64,000 nt of DNA. It comes from Phylloscopus collybita (lineage: Eukaryota > Chordata > Aves > Passeriformes > Phylloscopidae). Below are positions 1 to 12,200 of the stretch, piece after piece (within the stretch, counting starts at the first letter, position 1; every line of letters starts with the position of its first letter). Location of the stretch: the NCBI GenBank assembly GCA_027886175.1, contig JAJNNQ010000008.1, positions 4,867,501-4,931,500 of the forward strand, given 5' to 3'. Below the pieces are notes generated by a model, which saw only the letters and a list, made by a program, of their open reading frames with translations, had not been told where the DNA came from and did not search any database. The position numbers and the translations under genes are program-made.

Positions 1-1
1 T

Positions 2-181
2 CCTGGTGCGGCTGGGTGGGCCAGGGCCACCCAAAGGCACGGGGCGGGTGCCAAGGCTGGCAGCGCCCCGGGGAGCAGAGCCGCACCGCCGCCTCCTCCC
101 CGGCAATCGCCTGCAGGCAAGGGCGGTGGGCTTGGGGGGCCGACGACGTCTAGAGCTGCCCCTCCACCTTGGGACACGTAG
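2..181 (+). other. Possible 3' terminal coding segment of an upstream gene (unrecognised)
   Basis: One frame is open from the window edge to TAG at 179-181 (59 codons, rich in Pro, Gly and Ala, ending RAAPPPWDT). A second frame is open to TGA at 237-239. The region is GC- and CpG-rich, and a poly(A) signal lies 580 bp downstream, so a last exon is possible. High GC alone also yields such open frames. I recognise no protein family. Confidence 0.15.
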
Positions 182-760
182 GTGGGGTGTCCCTGCCCCG
201 GTGCCCATGGACTGCGTTGCTCAGCACTGGGATTGATGGGGATCGAGCACATCCCGGCTTGCAAGGATTCGGGACACTCTGGGCTCTGAAGCCCCACAGG
301 GACCTGCCTGGGGGAGCTGGGAATGGCTCAGAGTGCTGATGAAACTGCTGTGGGGAACTGGATCAGCTCTGGTCCCGCTCTGCCTTGGCCAAGCTTTTAA
401 CTCCTCATCCCCCAGCGCCGTGCCTTTCGGTGAGGGTGGCGACCCAGCCCTGCGTGCTCATCGCCTCTGGCACAGGCAGCCTCTCTCCTCGCAGGAGAAG
501 CTTTAATTCAGCCTTCAACCCCCTCTTCCAGCAAAACGCTATAGATTACACAGGACAGATGTGCAGGGCACTCCCGGGCTCCTCCCTGCCGGCTGTGCCG
601 AGCCAGGGGCAGCACCACCGGCAGATAAGCCCCTGGATGCTTCCCAGGGCTGGCAGCTTCTTGCTGCCGTGGGCCAGGGTGCGGCTGTGCTTCGGTGAGT
701 GATGCAATCGGAGGCCGGTGCGAGGGCCAGCCTTGCCAGCCAGTGACTGCCATTGCCTAA
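182..760 (+). other. Non-coding stretch before the AATAAA; possible 3' UTR
   Basis: Moderately GC-rich sequence without a recognisable coding segment. If the frame ending at 181 is real, this would be its 3' UTR. Nothing else is visible in it. Confidence 0.2.
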
Positions 761-775
761 AATAAAATCCACAGG

Positions 776-825
<50 letters not shown>

Positions 826-838
826 GAGAAAGAAAGAA
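761..838 (+). repeat. AATAAA followed by a 44-base A run and a purine tail
   Basis: AATAAA at 761-766 is followed, 9 bases later, by an uninterrupted run of 44 A (776-819) and then an A/G tail (agaaagagaaag...) to 838. A poly(A) signal followed by a genomic A run is the mark of a reverse-transcribed mRNA insertion on the + strand. A plain A-rich microsatellite beside a real gene end is the alternative. No target-site duplication could be identified. Confidence 0.6.
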
Positions 839-3800
839 GCCCGACTGGATTATTAATTCAGGCTGGCAAGAGAACAAACCCATCCAGAATCCACCTTCCA
901 TTATATGCCCACAAACCACATAAAATGGAAAAAGAAAGAACAACATAAAAGCCCGACGACCTTGAGCTTCAGCAGCAGCTCCAGATGTGCAGGGGCAGAG
1001 GCAGAGGGAACAGGGTGCAGGGATGGTCCTTGGGTGTGAGGCTCCTGTGCCTTCCTGCTGCTGGGGCTGGGCAGGATGGATGCTGGGGTGCCCCTGGTGA
1101 GGTGGGGTGTGGGATGCTGTGCTTGGGGGTGGCCAGACCACACAAAACACAGTCTGGACAGCCCCAGGCCCTCCCTGCAAAAAAAACCAGCGCGACAAAA
1201 ATGTGCTAAATCCTCAAACTCAAACAAGGTTTGCCTGCCACAAATTGCAGGGGAGATTTGGGAAGGAATTTGCTACCAGAAAAGCGGTAGCAGGCTGGAT
1301 GTTAAATATTTGAGGTGGAGATATCCATAGTGGGGGGATGCTGAACTGGGGCAGGGCTGCTAGGGACCGTAGGAAATAATTATAACCAGGTAATTATAGA
1401 ACCCTTTCCAAAAGAAAATCCCTTTGGAGAGTCTTTTCCCTCCATGGAAGCAGAGATGCTTGACACCCTGCCCAGCACACCCAATACCCAGATCCATCCA
1501 ACACCCAGCCCCATCCCTCCCTGCTGCTTCTCCAGCCTCTAACCTTTCCCCAGTCAGGGAACCCTCATGCTGGCAAAGAAAATGGAGCAGTTCAGCCCAT
1601 TTTTCTCCTCCTCACTTCTCTTTTGTGCTTGTTGCAATGAGAAAATATTCAAAAGGAGCCCTCTGCTACCAGAAGTCTGCCTGGCAGTCTAGAAATTAGG
1701 GAAGGGGATAAATTCTCCCCATGTGAGCTTCTGGGGACTTCCTGCCACCTTTCCCTGTGGAGGAAGGGAAATACTTAAACTATTGCCCTGGGGAGCTGTG
1801 GCAGAGCATCCCAAGAGAAGGTTTTGGCTCTTGCTAAATGTTCTCTGGCCCACTAGCTCAGGGAGCAATGCCACCTCTAAAGCCATGCCCAGTCCCCAGA
1901 CCCAAACAGCAAAGCAATGCAATTTAAACTTTAAATGTCACATTGCTCTGAGCCTGGGAAGAGTGTTTCCTTAGTCTCCCCAAACAGAAACAAGAAGCAT
2001 TGCTGGAACAGCCCCCTTCTCCCTCACTCTGCTTTGCATGTTCAGTATTATTATTACTCCTTTTATTCTTTTTTTTTTTCCCTCTTAAATAAACTGTCAG
2101 CACAGCATGGCCCCAAGCACTGCCTCAGCTGCTGCTGCGCCAATTTAAACTTCTGCTTTTCTATTAAAAGCTCCCTGCACCCTCTGAAGGTGTTTTCCAT
2201 GGAGGTGGGCAGGGGAAGGGGACTAGAGGGCTGTGGGACAGGATCCCTGCCCAGCCATGGTAGGCAGGGGCTCTGATGGAAATGATTACATCTTAATCCC
2301 ACCCTGGAAAAACTCTCCTGCCTGCCCAGTTTCCATCTCTCGTGGTTTCAGAGCTGCTTCATGCCCCTGTGGCAGCACTAGGAGGATCTCCCCGTGGGAA
2401 ATAGGGTGGTGGTTGTGGGGTGACCCCACGTCCCTCACTTAGCCAGGATATGTGTTTAAATGTGCTCTGTAAGTCACGAAGTAAAGCCAAGACAAAGGTT
2501 ATGTATTTCTATTCTGCAGCAGTGCTGCTCTGGTGACACACAAGAAACCCCCTCTCCCCAAGCCTGAGAGGGAAAAATCTCCTCAAAAACCCCTTTTAAC
2601 CCTAGAGAGGGGTAACAGTCCTGGTACTCAGTAGGACTGTGCCCACAACAGAGCAGGGAGAGAAGGGACAGGGAATCCAATACCTTTGGACACCAGAGGA
2701 GTAAGCATTAATTGAGCTGTACTAATGAGCCAGCAGCCAGAAGGAAAAAGCTTTTAGTATGGGAGTGGGGTGGCCCCAGAATGCTGAGCAGCATCGGGAT
2801 GGAGACTCTACAAAACCCAAGGGCTGGGAAAGCAGCAGAACCCACACCCTCCCCAAATCAAAATACATATATATGTATTTAAAAGAAAGCACAGGCGTTG
2901 CAATGAAATAGCTATATGTGGTTTGAAATCCCCAGCTCAGCTCATGCCAAAGGAATTTCCAGGCCTGGTTTAGATCTGATTCAGCAAAGCTTTTATAACG
3001 GTGTGGGGGGTGCTCAGAGGAGCCGGGGCTGTGGTGGGAGCTGGGGTGTCACAGTCCCTATCCAGCCAGGCCACTGAGGCTGGGCCCTCCACTGGGATCC
3101 CTGAGGTGGCAGAGGGGCACATGTGAGCTCAGGGCTGCCTATTAAGCTTTTGTTTTCTTTCTCCAGCCTCAGTCCTGGAGGCAAAGAAAGCTGGTGCCTT
3201 CCTGGGGATGGATGTACGCAGTACTTGTGGCTCTTGCCCTGACTTCAGCACAAGTTATGGGCCCAGTGGGATCCAGAATCAGCCCCAGGGGTGACCATGC
3301 TCCCCCAGGTTTCATGAAATCACTGGATGGGGTGAAGGGAGAGATTTTCTCTGCCAGCTCAATCCTTTCTAGCCACCAAAGAATCTGCACAGTGGGGAGG
3401 CTCCTCCGGGGACCAGGCACATCCCCAGGCCTGCTCTGCTGCTGGGGGTGTCTGGCAGAGGGAGAAACAACACCCCACACACAGACACCCCATCCTCCCA
3501 GAGTGAGTAACTCAGACAAAACAAAGGGAAATGGTGAAAGTTGTGGTGTCCCAGTGCCAGGCACTGGAGATGATGGTTTCTTTAGGCAGAAGTACGAAGA
3601 AAAACAAGCAGTGTAGGCAATTATCTCCCCCATGAGTCACTCAGGACTGGGAATTTTTTTTCCATGGCTAAGATTTCCCAGAAACTGGTGAGCTGTCTGT
3701 CTGGGGGGTGTCTGTCCGGGAGTGGGGGGAGTGTCTGTCCAGGGATGGGTGAAGCAAAGCCAGCTATGGTCCAGGAGCTCTGTGGTTCCCCCCTGCCAGT

Positions 3801-4059
3801 GAAAATTTTAAAGCTTTAGAGTCAGAGAGGGGGCTGGGGGTGTTCTCTACATCCATACCCAGGGATGTGGAGCCCCCCAAACCCACAGACTCTCCTCCAT
3901 CCCCAACACCAGCTGCATTTAATCATCAGTTTAAATAAACCTTTTGCCTACAGGGGTACAAGATAGGGACAATGTGCACCAGTAGGGTTTCAGAATCAGT
4001 CCTAGGAAGGAAACTCTTTGTTGGATTTTTGGGTACTTCCAGCCATGAATGGATTCTCC
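839..4059. other. Intergenic, no recognised gene
   Basis: GC-rich, unique-looking DNA. It contains a small T tract near 2069-2079, an AT dinucleotide patch at 2865-2878 and a G-rich duplication around 3699-3745. A 140-codon open frame at 3194-3616 begins with a hydrophobic stretch but has no family match. I see no convincing exon. Confidence 0.5.
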
Positions 4060-4158
4060 ATGCTTTTGATAGAAGGCGTCCCTGTCCATGGCAGGGCAGT
4101 AGAACAAGATGGTCTGTAAGGTTCCTTCCAACCAAAACCACTCTGTGATTTTATGATC
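4060..4158 (+). mobile_element. CR1 LINE 3' end fragment, + strand
   Basis: The sequence runs gtccctgtccatggcagggc, then a variant of the CR1 terminal block (gatggtctgtaaggttccttccaacc...) and ends in the tgtgattttatgat terminal repeat. This is the conserved 3' tail of bird CR1 elements. The 5' boundary is uncertain; weak similarity may extend upstream. The fragment is non-coding and diverged. Confidence 0.8.
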
Positions 4159-7100
4159 CCTGCATCCTGGCCTCAGCTCCCTCTGGCCAGGAAGGGTTAT
4201 CCAGGGACGATGGCACAGCTCTGTAACCTGAGGGAGTTCTGCAGATGGAGATGCTGCTGCTTTGATAAGGCTCTTCAGAAGCTTGATTTAAAGCTTGCAA
4301 GCCGCTTCTGAAACACTTTTGAGCCTAATTATTTTTCAAGATGAAAGGGAGAAGAAGAACCCCAAACCCTCCTCTTTACTCCTCACTGTTACTGTAAAGG
4401 CTTCAGCCAGCTCAGCGTGGAGAAGATGCCCCACAGCCTGTGGTCCTGGCTGCGTCCAGTGTCCCCACAATGCCAGCACAGCCCATGCATTACAGATCCC
4501 GACTACCACTGCACACTCTCCCCCCTCTTCCTTTCCTAATTGTATTCCATTTCAAGATTATTGAGGAGTAATTGCATTACAAAAGACAGCTCCAATCTGG
4601 CGTTAAGGAGCGCTCTCCCCGCCCGCACTTCGCCGAAGGTCCCGAGCCCCGGCGGTAATGGAGCTTACCGCAAGCACTCAGGGAAAGAGCTCTCAGCACT
4701 CCAGCTAAAACACACATTTGCTTTGAGCACATCCTGGGTTTCTGAATCTCTTCCCTCCTTTCAAAGCTCACGTTTGCCAGGAGCGCACCTGGGGCAATAG
4801 CCAAGGGGATGGGTGAGCTGCAGGGGTGTTGGACATGCTGTGGGACAGCACCACGTGCCTATGGGATGTGTGGCATTCCTCTCTCCAAGCCCCAGCTGGA
4901 CACAGCAAACCATCGCTGGAGATAAATTAGGTCTTTGCAGGAGGCAGAGCGAAGGGAATGAGTGCGGCAAAATACGTACAGGGAGGATGCACAGCAATAC
5001 TGCGGCCTGACTTTCCCTCTTCCCTTCCACTCCCCTGCTCTGAAGAGGAGGGAACATCCCCATCCCACCTCAAGCAGGAGCCAACCCTTCGGCACAGCCA
5101 CCAAAGTCCTTTTGGTTTGGAGCCAGCTCTTCCTTCACTACCTTGATCCCCGATCCCTTTCAGCCGCCGCCGCCGTCTGCCTTGTGGTTCTTTATCAAAG
5201 GCTGCCTTGAAACCCAGATAAAGGGTGGCGTATGCAGCCAGGCTCCCACCCTCACATGTAACCACTCAGACATGCTGTGGAGATTAGCCAGAGCCCAGCT
5301 CTCCCCTGCTGGCCCATCTCTGCCAGGAGCCAGACCTACCCAAGGCAGCGATAACGGCGAGCGTATCTCCCCAAGGCTGAACACTGGCTCACGCCCCAAG
5401 CAGCGACGTGCACAGCAGTGCCACACAGACATTGCCCCGGGAAGGGGCTGCACAGGGAACAACTCGTCTGTCTGAGATGTGTGGTCCCCAGAGGCATGTC
5501 AAGCATGTGGCGTTTGGAGCCAAATCTGGAACGTATTTTGGCGAGTGGCTGGGCTTGTCAGCGTTGCAGATGGACATGTTGCTGTCACAAGCCTTATGAC
5601 AAATGTTCTTCTGAGGTTTTATGTGAAGATCTGAAAAGGCTCCTAGAGCAAGCTCACCTTCAAGCTCGGACAAGGTCCAGATTTGGCACCATCTCTCTTG
5701 TTCCCACGCAATAGGCTGAGCAAAGGCTGGGCTGTCTTGGGGGCTCTGCACCACGTGTGGTGTTCCTGCAGGGAAAAGCTCTTCTGGGCAGAGTAGGAGC
5801 AAATCCAAACTGACTTTGCAGCTGGGTAAACTGAGGCGGGAGCAGGCAGGGACTTGTCCCAGATCACCCTGCAAACCTGTCTTCTCCTGTTGATGCTCCT
5901 GTCTACCACTCACCCTTTTAACTCTGCCAGAGCCATTTCACACCCTTGGGTCCCACTACAGCCAGCAATGCCAAGTGATAATGATTTATTATTATTGTTA
6001 TTACTCCTGCTATTATTATTACTGCCTAGATAATCCCCTGTCAGAATACAAATGCGCCTTCCCTTCCAGCATGAGATGTCCTGCTTAATGATGTTGTTTT
6101 CCTCTCACCTCTACCTTCAGCTCTGATATATCGAACGTTAATGGCACCAGGAGAGCTTTGGCTACGCTGCTTCTTCAGAAGACAGGTCATTATACCATCA
6201 GCCATCCTGGTACGAGGACTGCTCTTCCCTCCTCCTTTATTAAGATTTGCCTTTCCTTGATTAAATTAGCTCCAGCGGCCTGCTTCCGCGGGAGGGATGG
6301 ATGCCTCCATTATCGCCTATTCCTTCTGAAAAGGACCCGGGGAAAATAATACAATGTGGCCCGGGATAATTGAATGAAAATTTAATGAGCACTTGCGAGA
6401 ATACGTTAAGAGAAATGCCAATCGATAGAAAACTGATTTCCTGTTTTTAGCACCAAATGGACTCGTGCTGGAGAAGTCATTCCCTTCCACCTGTAGCAGG
6501 AGTAAGAGGCAAGGCCGGAGCAGCCAGCCTGTCCTGCTGGCAAACACGGCTGCAAACCTGGGACACAGAGGCAGAATTAAGTTACTGACACACTGGTGAT
6601 CACCTCACAAAGGAGTACCCTGCCTGGTGCCTTACTCTGGGCAGAGCAGGCAGCTGTTGTAGGAGCAAAAACAGCTACTGACTACAGAGAAACATGAATG
6701 GAGGCTGAGCAGCCCCTACCACCCAGCTGTATTTCTCAGCTCCATTTAACTCTTCAGCACTAACCAGCTGGTGAAGTGGTGAGTACAGGCTGTCTGACTG
6801 CTGCAGCCATTCCACAGTGAGGATGCAGATGATCCCATCACTTTCAAAGCTCTCACATGAGCAGCTGACTTCAGGGGTCTGGCCCCCCGAATCATGCACA
6901 TTCCCTGCCCCAGAGACACTGTGAGGGAATGGCCCTTTTGCCTCCCTGCCTCCCCTCTGATACATCCTGGAGCAAGATTTTCAGAGGGGCACCATGCCAA
7001 ATTTGGAAAGATAGCACATATCCCAGCCAGGTTTTCCCAAGGCACTTCAGCTCCCCCAGCCTGGGTTTTCCCCAGAGCTCAGCCCAGCACCTTTTCCAAT

Positions 7101-10100
7101 TTAAAGCCATGGCAGCTGAATCCTCCATGTAACTGCAATACTTTTGCTCTTAGGGCCAAAGGCATCCTCAGTAATGACCCACAAAGGTCACTGGAGCAGC
7201 TCCAGTTCAGTCCTATGGACAATTTCTCAGTAAAACTGGTCAATAAAATACAGCTACCAGAGAAGAAGAGTGCAGTTCGCAGGTCTCTGCCTGCTGCTGT
7301 TGGAAAATATTTTTTTCTTTCTGATGAAAAAGCAGGAGGTTGCAAAAAAGCTGCACTTTATTAACTAAAAGAGTCCCCACACAGGGCTCTTGGCATGCAG
7401 TGGGGGCATCTCCCTACCAGGCCCTCCCCCAGCAGGGCACACACCTGGCTCCTCACTCCTGCAAATCGATGTCCTGCAAACTCAGGCCACGTTTCCACTT
7501 TTTATTACCATCTTTCCAAGAAGAAAGGATCTGAGCAGCCATCCTGGCAGGAGAGTAACCCGTCTGCCCCACACCACGAGTCTGTCCCCGTGTCCCCAGA
7601 TGGCCCTGGAGTCCTGTGGAGAGGCCTTTGGACACACTGACACTCTCATGTGCACGTCCTACAGCCCATGTCCAGCTCATGTCTGAGCTCCCTGTGCCCC
7701 GGGAAGCTTTGGTTTCACCCCAGATGCCCTGAGCAGGAGGGCTGTGGGGGGACCCCCGGGAACCCCCACCCTCCCGCAGCTGCCCCGCACAAAGCAGCCC
7801 ATTCTCGGCAGCTCCCAGCAGTGCTGCACAGCAGTAAATATTGCATTAGCTGCGGTGGGCCAGGGCTCCGGGCCCTTTTCCAGCTTGGCAGGCTCCTCTC
7901 AGCCAGCCTGCAGAAGAAGCAGGGATTATGTGAACTGGGCACAGAGCGAGAGGGGCAGAAGGCAGTCTGGGGGAGCAAGAAGTGTTGCCAGGGCAGCGAT
8001 GGGTCATCTCTATCCTGCTTTCTGAGCCGTGATGGCTGACAATACCCTTGTGCCACATGTGGCTTTGGTGGAGTCACAGATTTCCCCTTGGGGTTAAAAA
8101 AAGAGAGCAAAAATATAGTGATTTTTGGACCAAAGCATTTGGGAATCAGAGCTGAAAAACTTCCAGTGTCGATCTGAAAAGGGCTTTTCTGCTCCCAGGC
8201 GATGCTCTGGGGTTTTGCCGCCGTGATTTTGAAACTTTCTGGAATTTGTCGGGTTTTGTTTCTGCTTGCTGGGAAAGGTCACGGCTTCCCGGGCAGGGAG
8301 GGAGAGCTCTGCTTTCTGGCACAGCCCTGTGCACCCAGCCTGCCCTAGAGTGCCCGCTGCAGAAGTCTGGCGCTGGGGGAACCTGGGGAGACAAGACAGA
8401 GCCATTAACAGATCACTCCACGAACAAAACCCACATGTAAAATCCAATTATAGTGGGGCAAAATAAATCCAAGGTGGTCCTTCCAAAACTGCCTGGCTAA
8501 GTGAGTTCCCGGTCCCGACTCTGGCGTTTCCCCTCCATCCTGTGCACAACAGGCCTTTTGTTAAATTTCACATCCTGAAAGAATTTAATAGCATTTTTAT
8601 TTTTAATCCATCACATGTGTTTTGTTTGGACTAATCCAACGGGGCTCCGTTCACAAGCAGCTCTTTTCCAACATCACTAAATTTCTCAAGGCTTAACCTG
8701 TTGACAAGGACTGGACATGTTCGGCCCACGTTACGCAAGCATCATTAGGTGCACAAGGACTGGAGTCCCGCAGCAGATGGAGTGGTCAGGGAATTTTGCT
8801 GAGGATGGCGGGAGAAGTGGATCCCTGCATGGAGGGGATGCTGTCCCCCTTCTTATTGAAGGTGACTTCAGGGCCACTCAGCAGCTTGCAGGGATTTTGC
8901 ATTGGCTGGTGCTTCTGCAAACCAGACTGTGGGGTTTTGCTGGGGACGAGCTGGTGTCTCCATTGCCCAGCTGGAGGACTGAACTTGGAACTACAGAAAG
9001 CAGCAACACTGATGTCTCTTAACTGCAGTAATTCAATTAAGCCCTGCAGTGGGTGCAGCCAGGCAGGAGACCAGCCCATCCACCATGAGCCCAGGGCTGC
9101 TACGAAGCCACAAGAAATTCCAATACAGGTTTAACTTTAAGCCTGGCTTGAAGATTATCTCTGCTTATAAAAGTGTTCACTCCCGAGGTGTCCTCAGGTC
9201 CTGTTGCTTTTCTGCAGGGCTCAGGCAGGGGAAGGCTTGTGTGCTGGGCAGGAATGGCCCCAGCAGGATTAGGAAAGGGCTGGGGAGCCTATGGGCTTAC
9301 ACAGGCTGCAGATGCGCCTTTGAGCACATCTGGATCCTGTAATAATTTGGGCCGTGAAGAAAACGCGCCGACGTGAGCTCACACCCCCGTGAAGCGCCTT
9401 TGTGTGATCCCTCAGAAGTGCCTGATGCCCAATCTGCGGATTGCCGCTCTAATGAACTCCAGACGTTGTTTTCAATGTCAGATAGATTTCAGTTGCTGCT
9501 GCAGAAGATGTCCCTCTCCCCATCCCTGTGCAGGAGCGGGAAGCAGGCAGGGCTGGGATGGCAGGGCTCAGAGATCCCTGTGGGATGGATGCCAGGGCTG
9601 CCTGCCCCAGCGAGGCAGTGTCTGTGGACTAAAGCTGCATGGCAGCTCTCAAGGGACAATAGCACAGTGAGAAACGCCACTTCAGACACTCCTTGCTCAA
9701 GAGAAGCCCGGCCAAGAAGCTGCCAGCAAGTCGGGTTTTATCGCTGCAGGGCTCAGCTGTCAGCACGCCTGGCTGCCCCCTGGGTCACATCTGCAAGCTG
9801 GGCTCTCCTGGGCTTGGATTTGAGCTGGGAGTTTTTAAGGGGCACCAGATTGTCCTATCATCATTGTTTCTACGTGCAGGTGACCATTTGGTTTAAATCC
9901 AAGCTAGAAAAATGAGGTCTTTACAACATATTCCCTCTCAGGCAGGCAGACAGCTGCAGCTGAGGCCATGAATGGAGTGGGAGCATTTTATAAAAATCCA
10001 TTTGTTTTGAGCTCCTCAGTGACAAGCAATCAAACTTCCCTCCTTGCAGGTGGTGCTGGCAGCAGGGGTGCTGGATGCAGGGATGTCCTGGCTGTGGGTG

Positions 10101-10672
10101 GACACAGCTCTGCAGGAACTCTCTGGACTTGATGGCCGGCTGAGCTTCTGAGCATTGAGGTGAGTTGCCATCCCCAGCTCCAGGGTCTGGAGGCCTCTGA
10201 AGGTTTGCTTTGATCAAAATATGAAACTAAAGGCAGAATAAGCTCTCACATGCTCAAGTTTGGTCTGTAACACCAGGCAAGTTCTGAGAGACCTTTCTCA
10301 AAGCTGTGAGACCCACTGAGGGCAGACCAAGGCCATCAAGACTCCCAGAAACATGCCTTCCAAAAGGGACAGCAGGATGTGTCCCTACCAGCTGCAAGGA
10401 ACAAGAGACAGTAGCTTTGCTATTCACCAGTGCTTAACAGAGCAGCTCCATGAGGCTTCCAGGAGGTCTGGAAGGATGCCTTGACCCTGAGGTCCTACAG
10501 CAGTCACCTGGTGACAGTGGGTGCCCTGTATTTATTTATCCCCTCCACAAAATGCCTGAGTAACTCATGCCAAACCACTGCTGCCCCCTCATTAAATCAA
10601 CATTTGCCTGGTGTGGCAGGGCTTGGAGATCGCCCGGTAGATCAGTTTGAGGTGGGTTCTGTGTTTGGGTTA
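4159..10672. other. Intergenic, no recognised gene; contains AT-rich candidate element
   Basis: Mostly GC-rich, unique-looking sequence. It contains a trinucleotide-like TTA/ATT patch at about 5979-6022 and an AT-rich block to about 6450, listed separately. Open frames up to about 180 codons overlap on both strands and none resembles a known protein. Confidence 0.5.
5930..6450. promoter_or_regulatory. AT-rich candidate non-coding regulatory element
   Basis: An AT-rich block inside GC-rich surroundings. It holds repeated ATTATT motifs and homeodomain-like TTAAT/TAATTG cores, for example in the stretch around 6360-6440 (ataattgaatgaaaatttaa). Such islands are often conserved developmental enhancers. 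Conservation cannot be tested here. Confidence 0.25.
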
Positions 10673-10707
10673 TGGTTGATACTTTGGTATCAACCATATG
10701 GTTGATA
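10673..10707. repeat. Perfect 20-bp palindrome with an extra inverted half
   Basis: TATCAACCATATGGTTGATA at 10688-10707 is a perfect palindrome. A further copy of the right half, TGGTTGATA, lies at 10673-10681, so two alternative hairpins can form. No protein-binding family is assigned. Confidence 0.7.
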
Positions 10708-12089
10708 TGGTTTTGGAGTCAAAATTACTCATCTGACAAATCCAGGCTTTGTCACAGACTTGCAATAAAGCCCCAAACTGGAGGAAAATTCTGTGCTGGG
10801 TGGAGTCCAAGGGTGCTGCATTGCACAGGGATCATGTTCAACTAATGGATTTATTTTGTCCCTGGGAACTGGATCCCTTCAAGCTAGCTCCCGGGCTGGG
10901 GCGGCACAAACCCCAGCCACTCCCTGAGAATAAACCTGCTGGATAAACTGTGAAGAACCAGGAGACAAACATCTCATTCACCAGCTCTCCTGGAAAAGTC
11001 GTCGGGATAACAGTCCTTGCCAAAGCCACTGCAGCAAAGGCATTTCTCTTCGGCACACAGGAGCAGGCAAGGATGAGCCTGGGGGTCAGGGTGACCTGGG
11101 AGGAGATGGGAGTGATAGGGCTCAGAGGGGTGGTCTGTTTGCTGTGTGGCCGTGGGAAACCTTGCAGCGTGGTGCTCATCTCAATGGGGGAAATCTCTCT
11201 GCGTGCTGCTTTGGCCCCCTGCCTGTAGGAAAGGACAGCAGTGCTTCTGCAAGGAGTTTCAAGGACAAGCTGAGGCTTTGTGTGTGGAAATAGACTGTAG
11301 TGTGGGGAAAAAGGGATTGAAGAATGGCCAGTGAAAGCAGGGAGGGGACTGAGGCCTCTTTGTGCCCTGGCAGGCCTGCCCAGCTTGCACTGGGGACATG
11401 GTGCTGGGAACATATTGGGAGCATATTGGAGAGATAAGCTGTGCTGCCTGCTCTGGGACAGACCCTGCTCAGCCTTTTTCCTGCTTTGCAAGGGAGATCT
11501 GTTATCCATGCATGCACACCCCTGTGCCCTTGTGCACTGCCATGCTCACATGCACCTCCTTACCACGTGCAGCCCCCCATGTCCAGCCCGGCATGCCAGG
11601 ACCCACCTCTTACCAACACAGGGCCCTCATTCCTGTTTTTTGTGGGGTGATTTTTCATTTGCACCACTTCTTCAGCTGAGATCCCAAAGTACTGCAGCTT
11701 TAGGCCTGGCTAACTCAGGTCAGCCTGCCTAATTTAACAGCAGTCAGTTTAGGAAGGAAAGGGTCCCTTGCTGTCATGTAGATGAGTCCAGAGCTGCCCC
11801 AGGGTCCTCTTGAGGCAAGAAGGGATGTGGTCCAGGACAGGGCAGTGCCAGGGATGCTGCACTCTAATGCTCCCTGAGCTCTGTCCTCTGTTGTATCTGA
11901 AATTGTAATTTCCTCACTCAGAGAGAAGCATCCCCCAAAACATCTGACCTGCTGCTGCCTTTCCTACTGGGAAATCCCCATCCTGCAAGCTGAGCCCACT
12001 CAGGTGCAGCCTCTGCAGCAAAGCATCCTGTGGAGGAAGTATGGGATCCAGATGCCAGGGGTAAGGTTTGATTTGCTTTCAATATAAGG

Positions 12090-12200
12090 CGTACGAAAAG
12101 GTCCAAGCAGAGACTATTTATTGATTTTAATGAAAATAATATGTTGCCTTGAAATGAGGATGTTAATTAAAAGGAACCCGCTGCTGTTTATCGCTGGCTG
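12090..12200. promoter_or_regulatory. AT-rich candidate regulatory element
   Basis: AT-rich block with TTTATTGATTTTAATG and TTAATTAAAAGG, which carry homeodomain/Fox-like cores, within GC-rich DNA. No function can be shown from one sequence. Confidence 0.2.

Noticed and set aside
10838..11509. 223-codon - strand frame
   Set aside because: Low-complexity composition, overlapping frames on the other strand and no family match.
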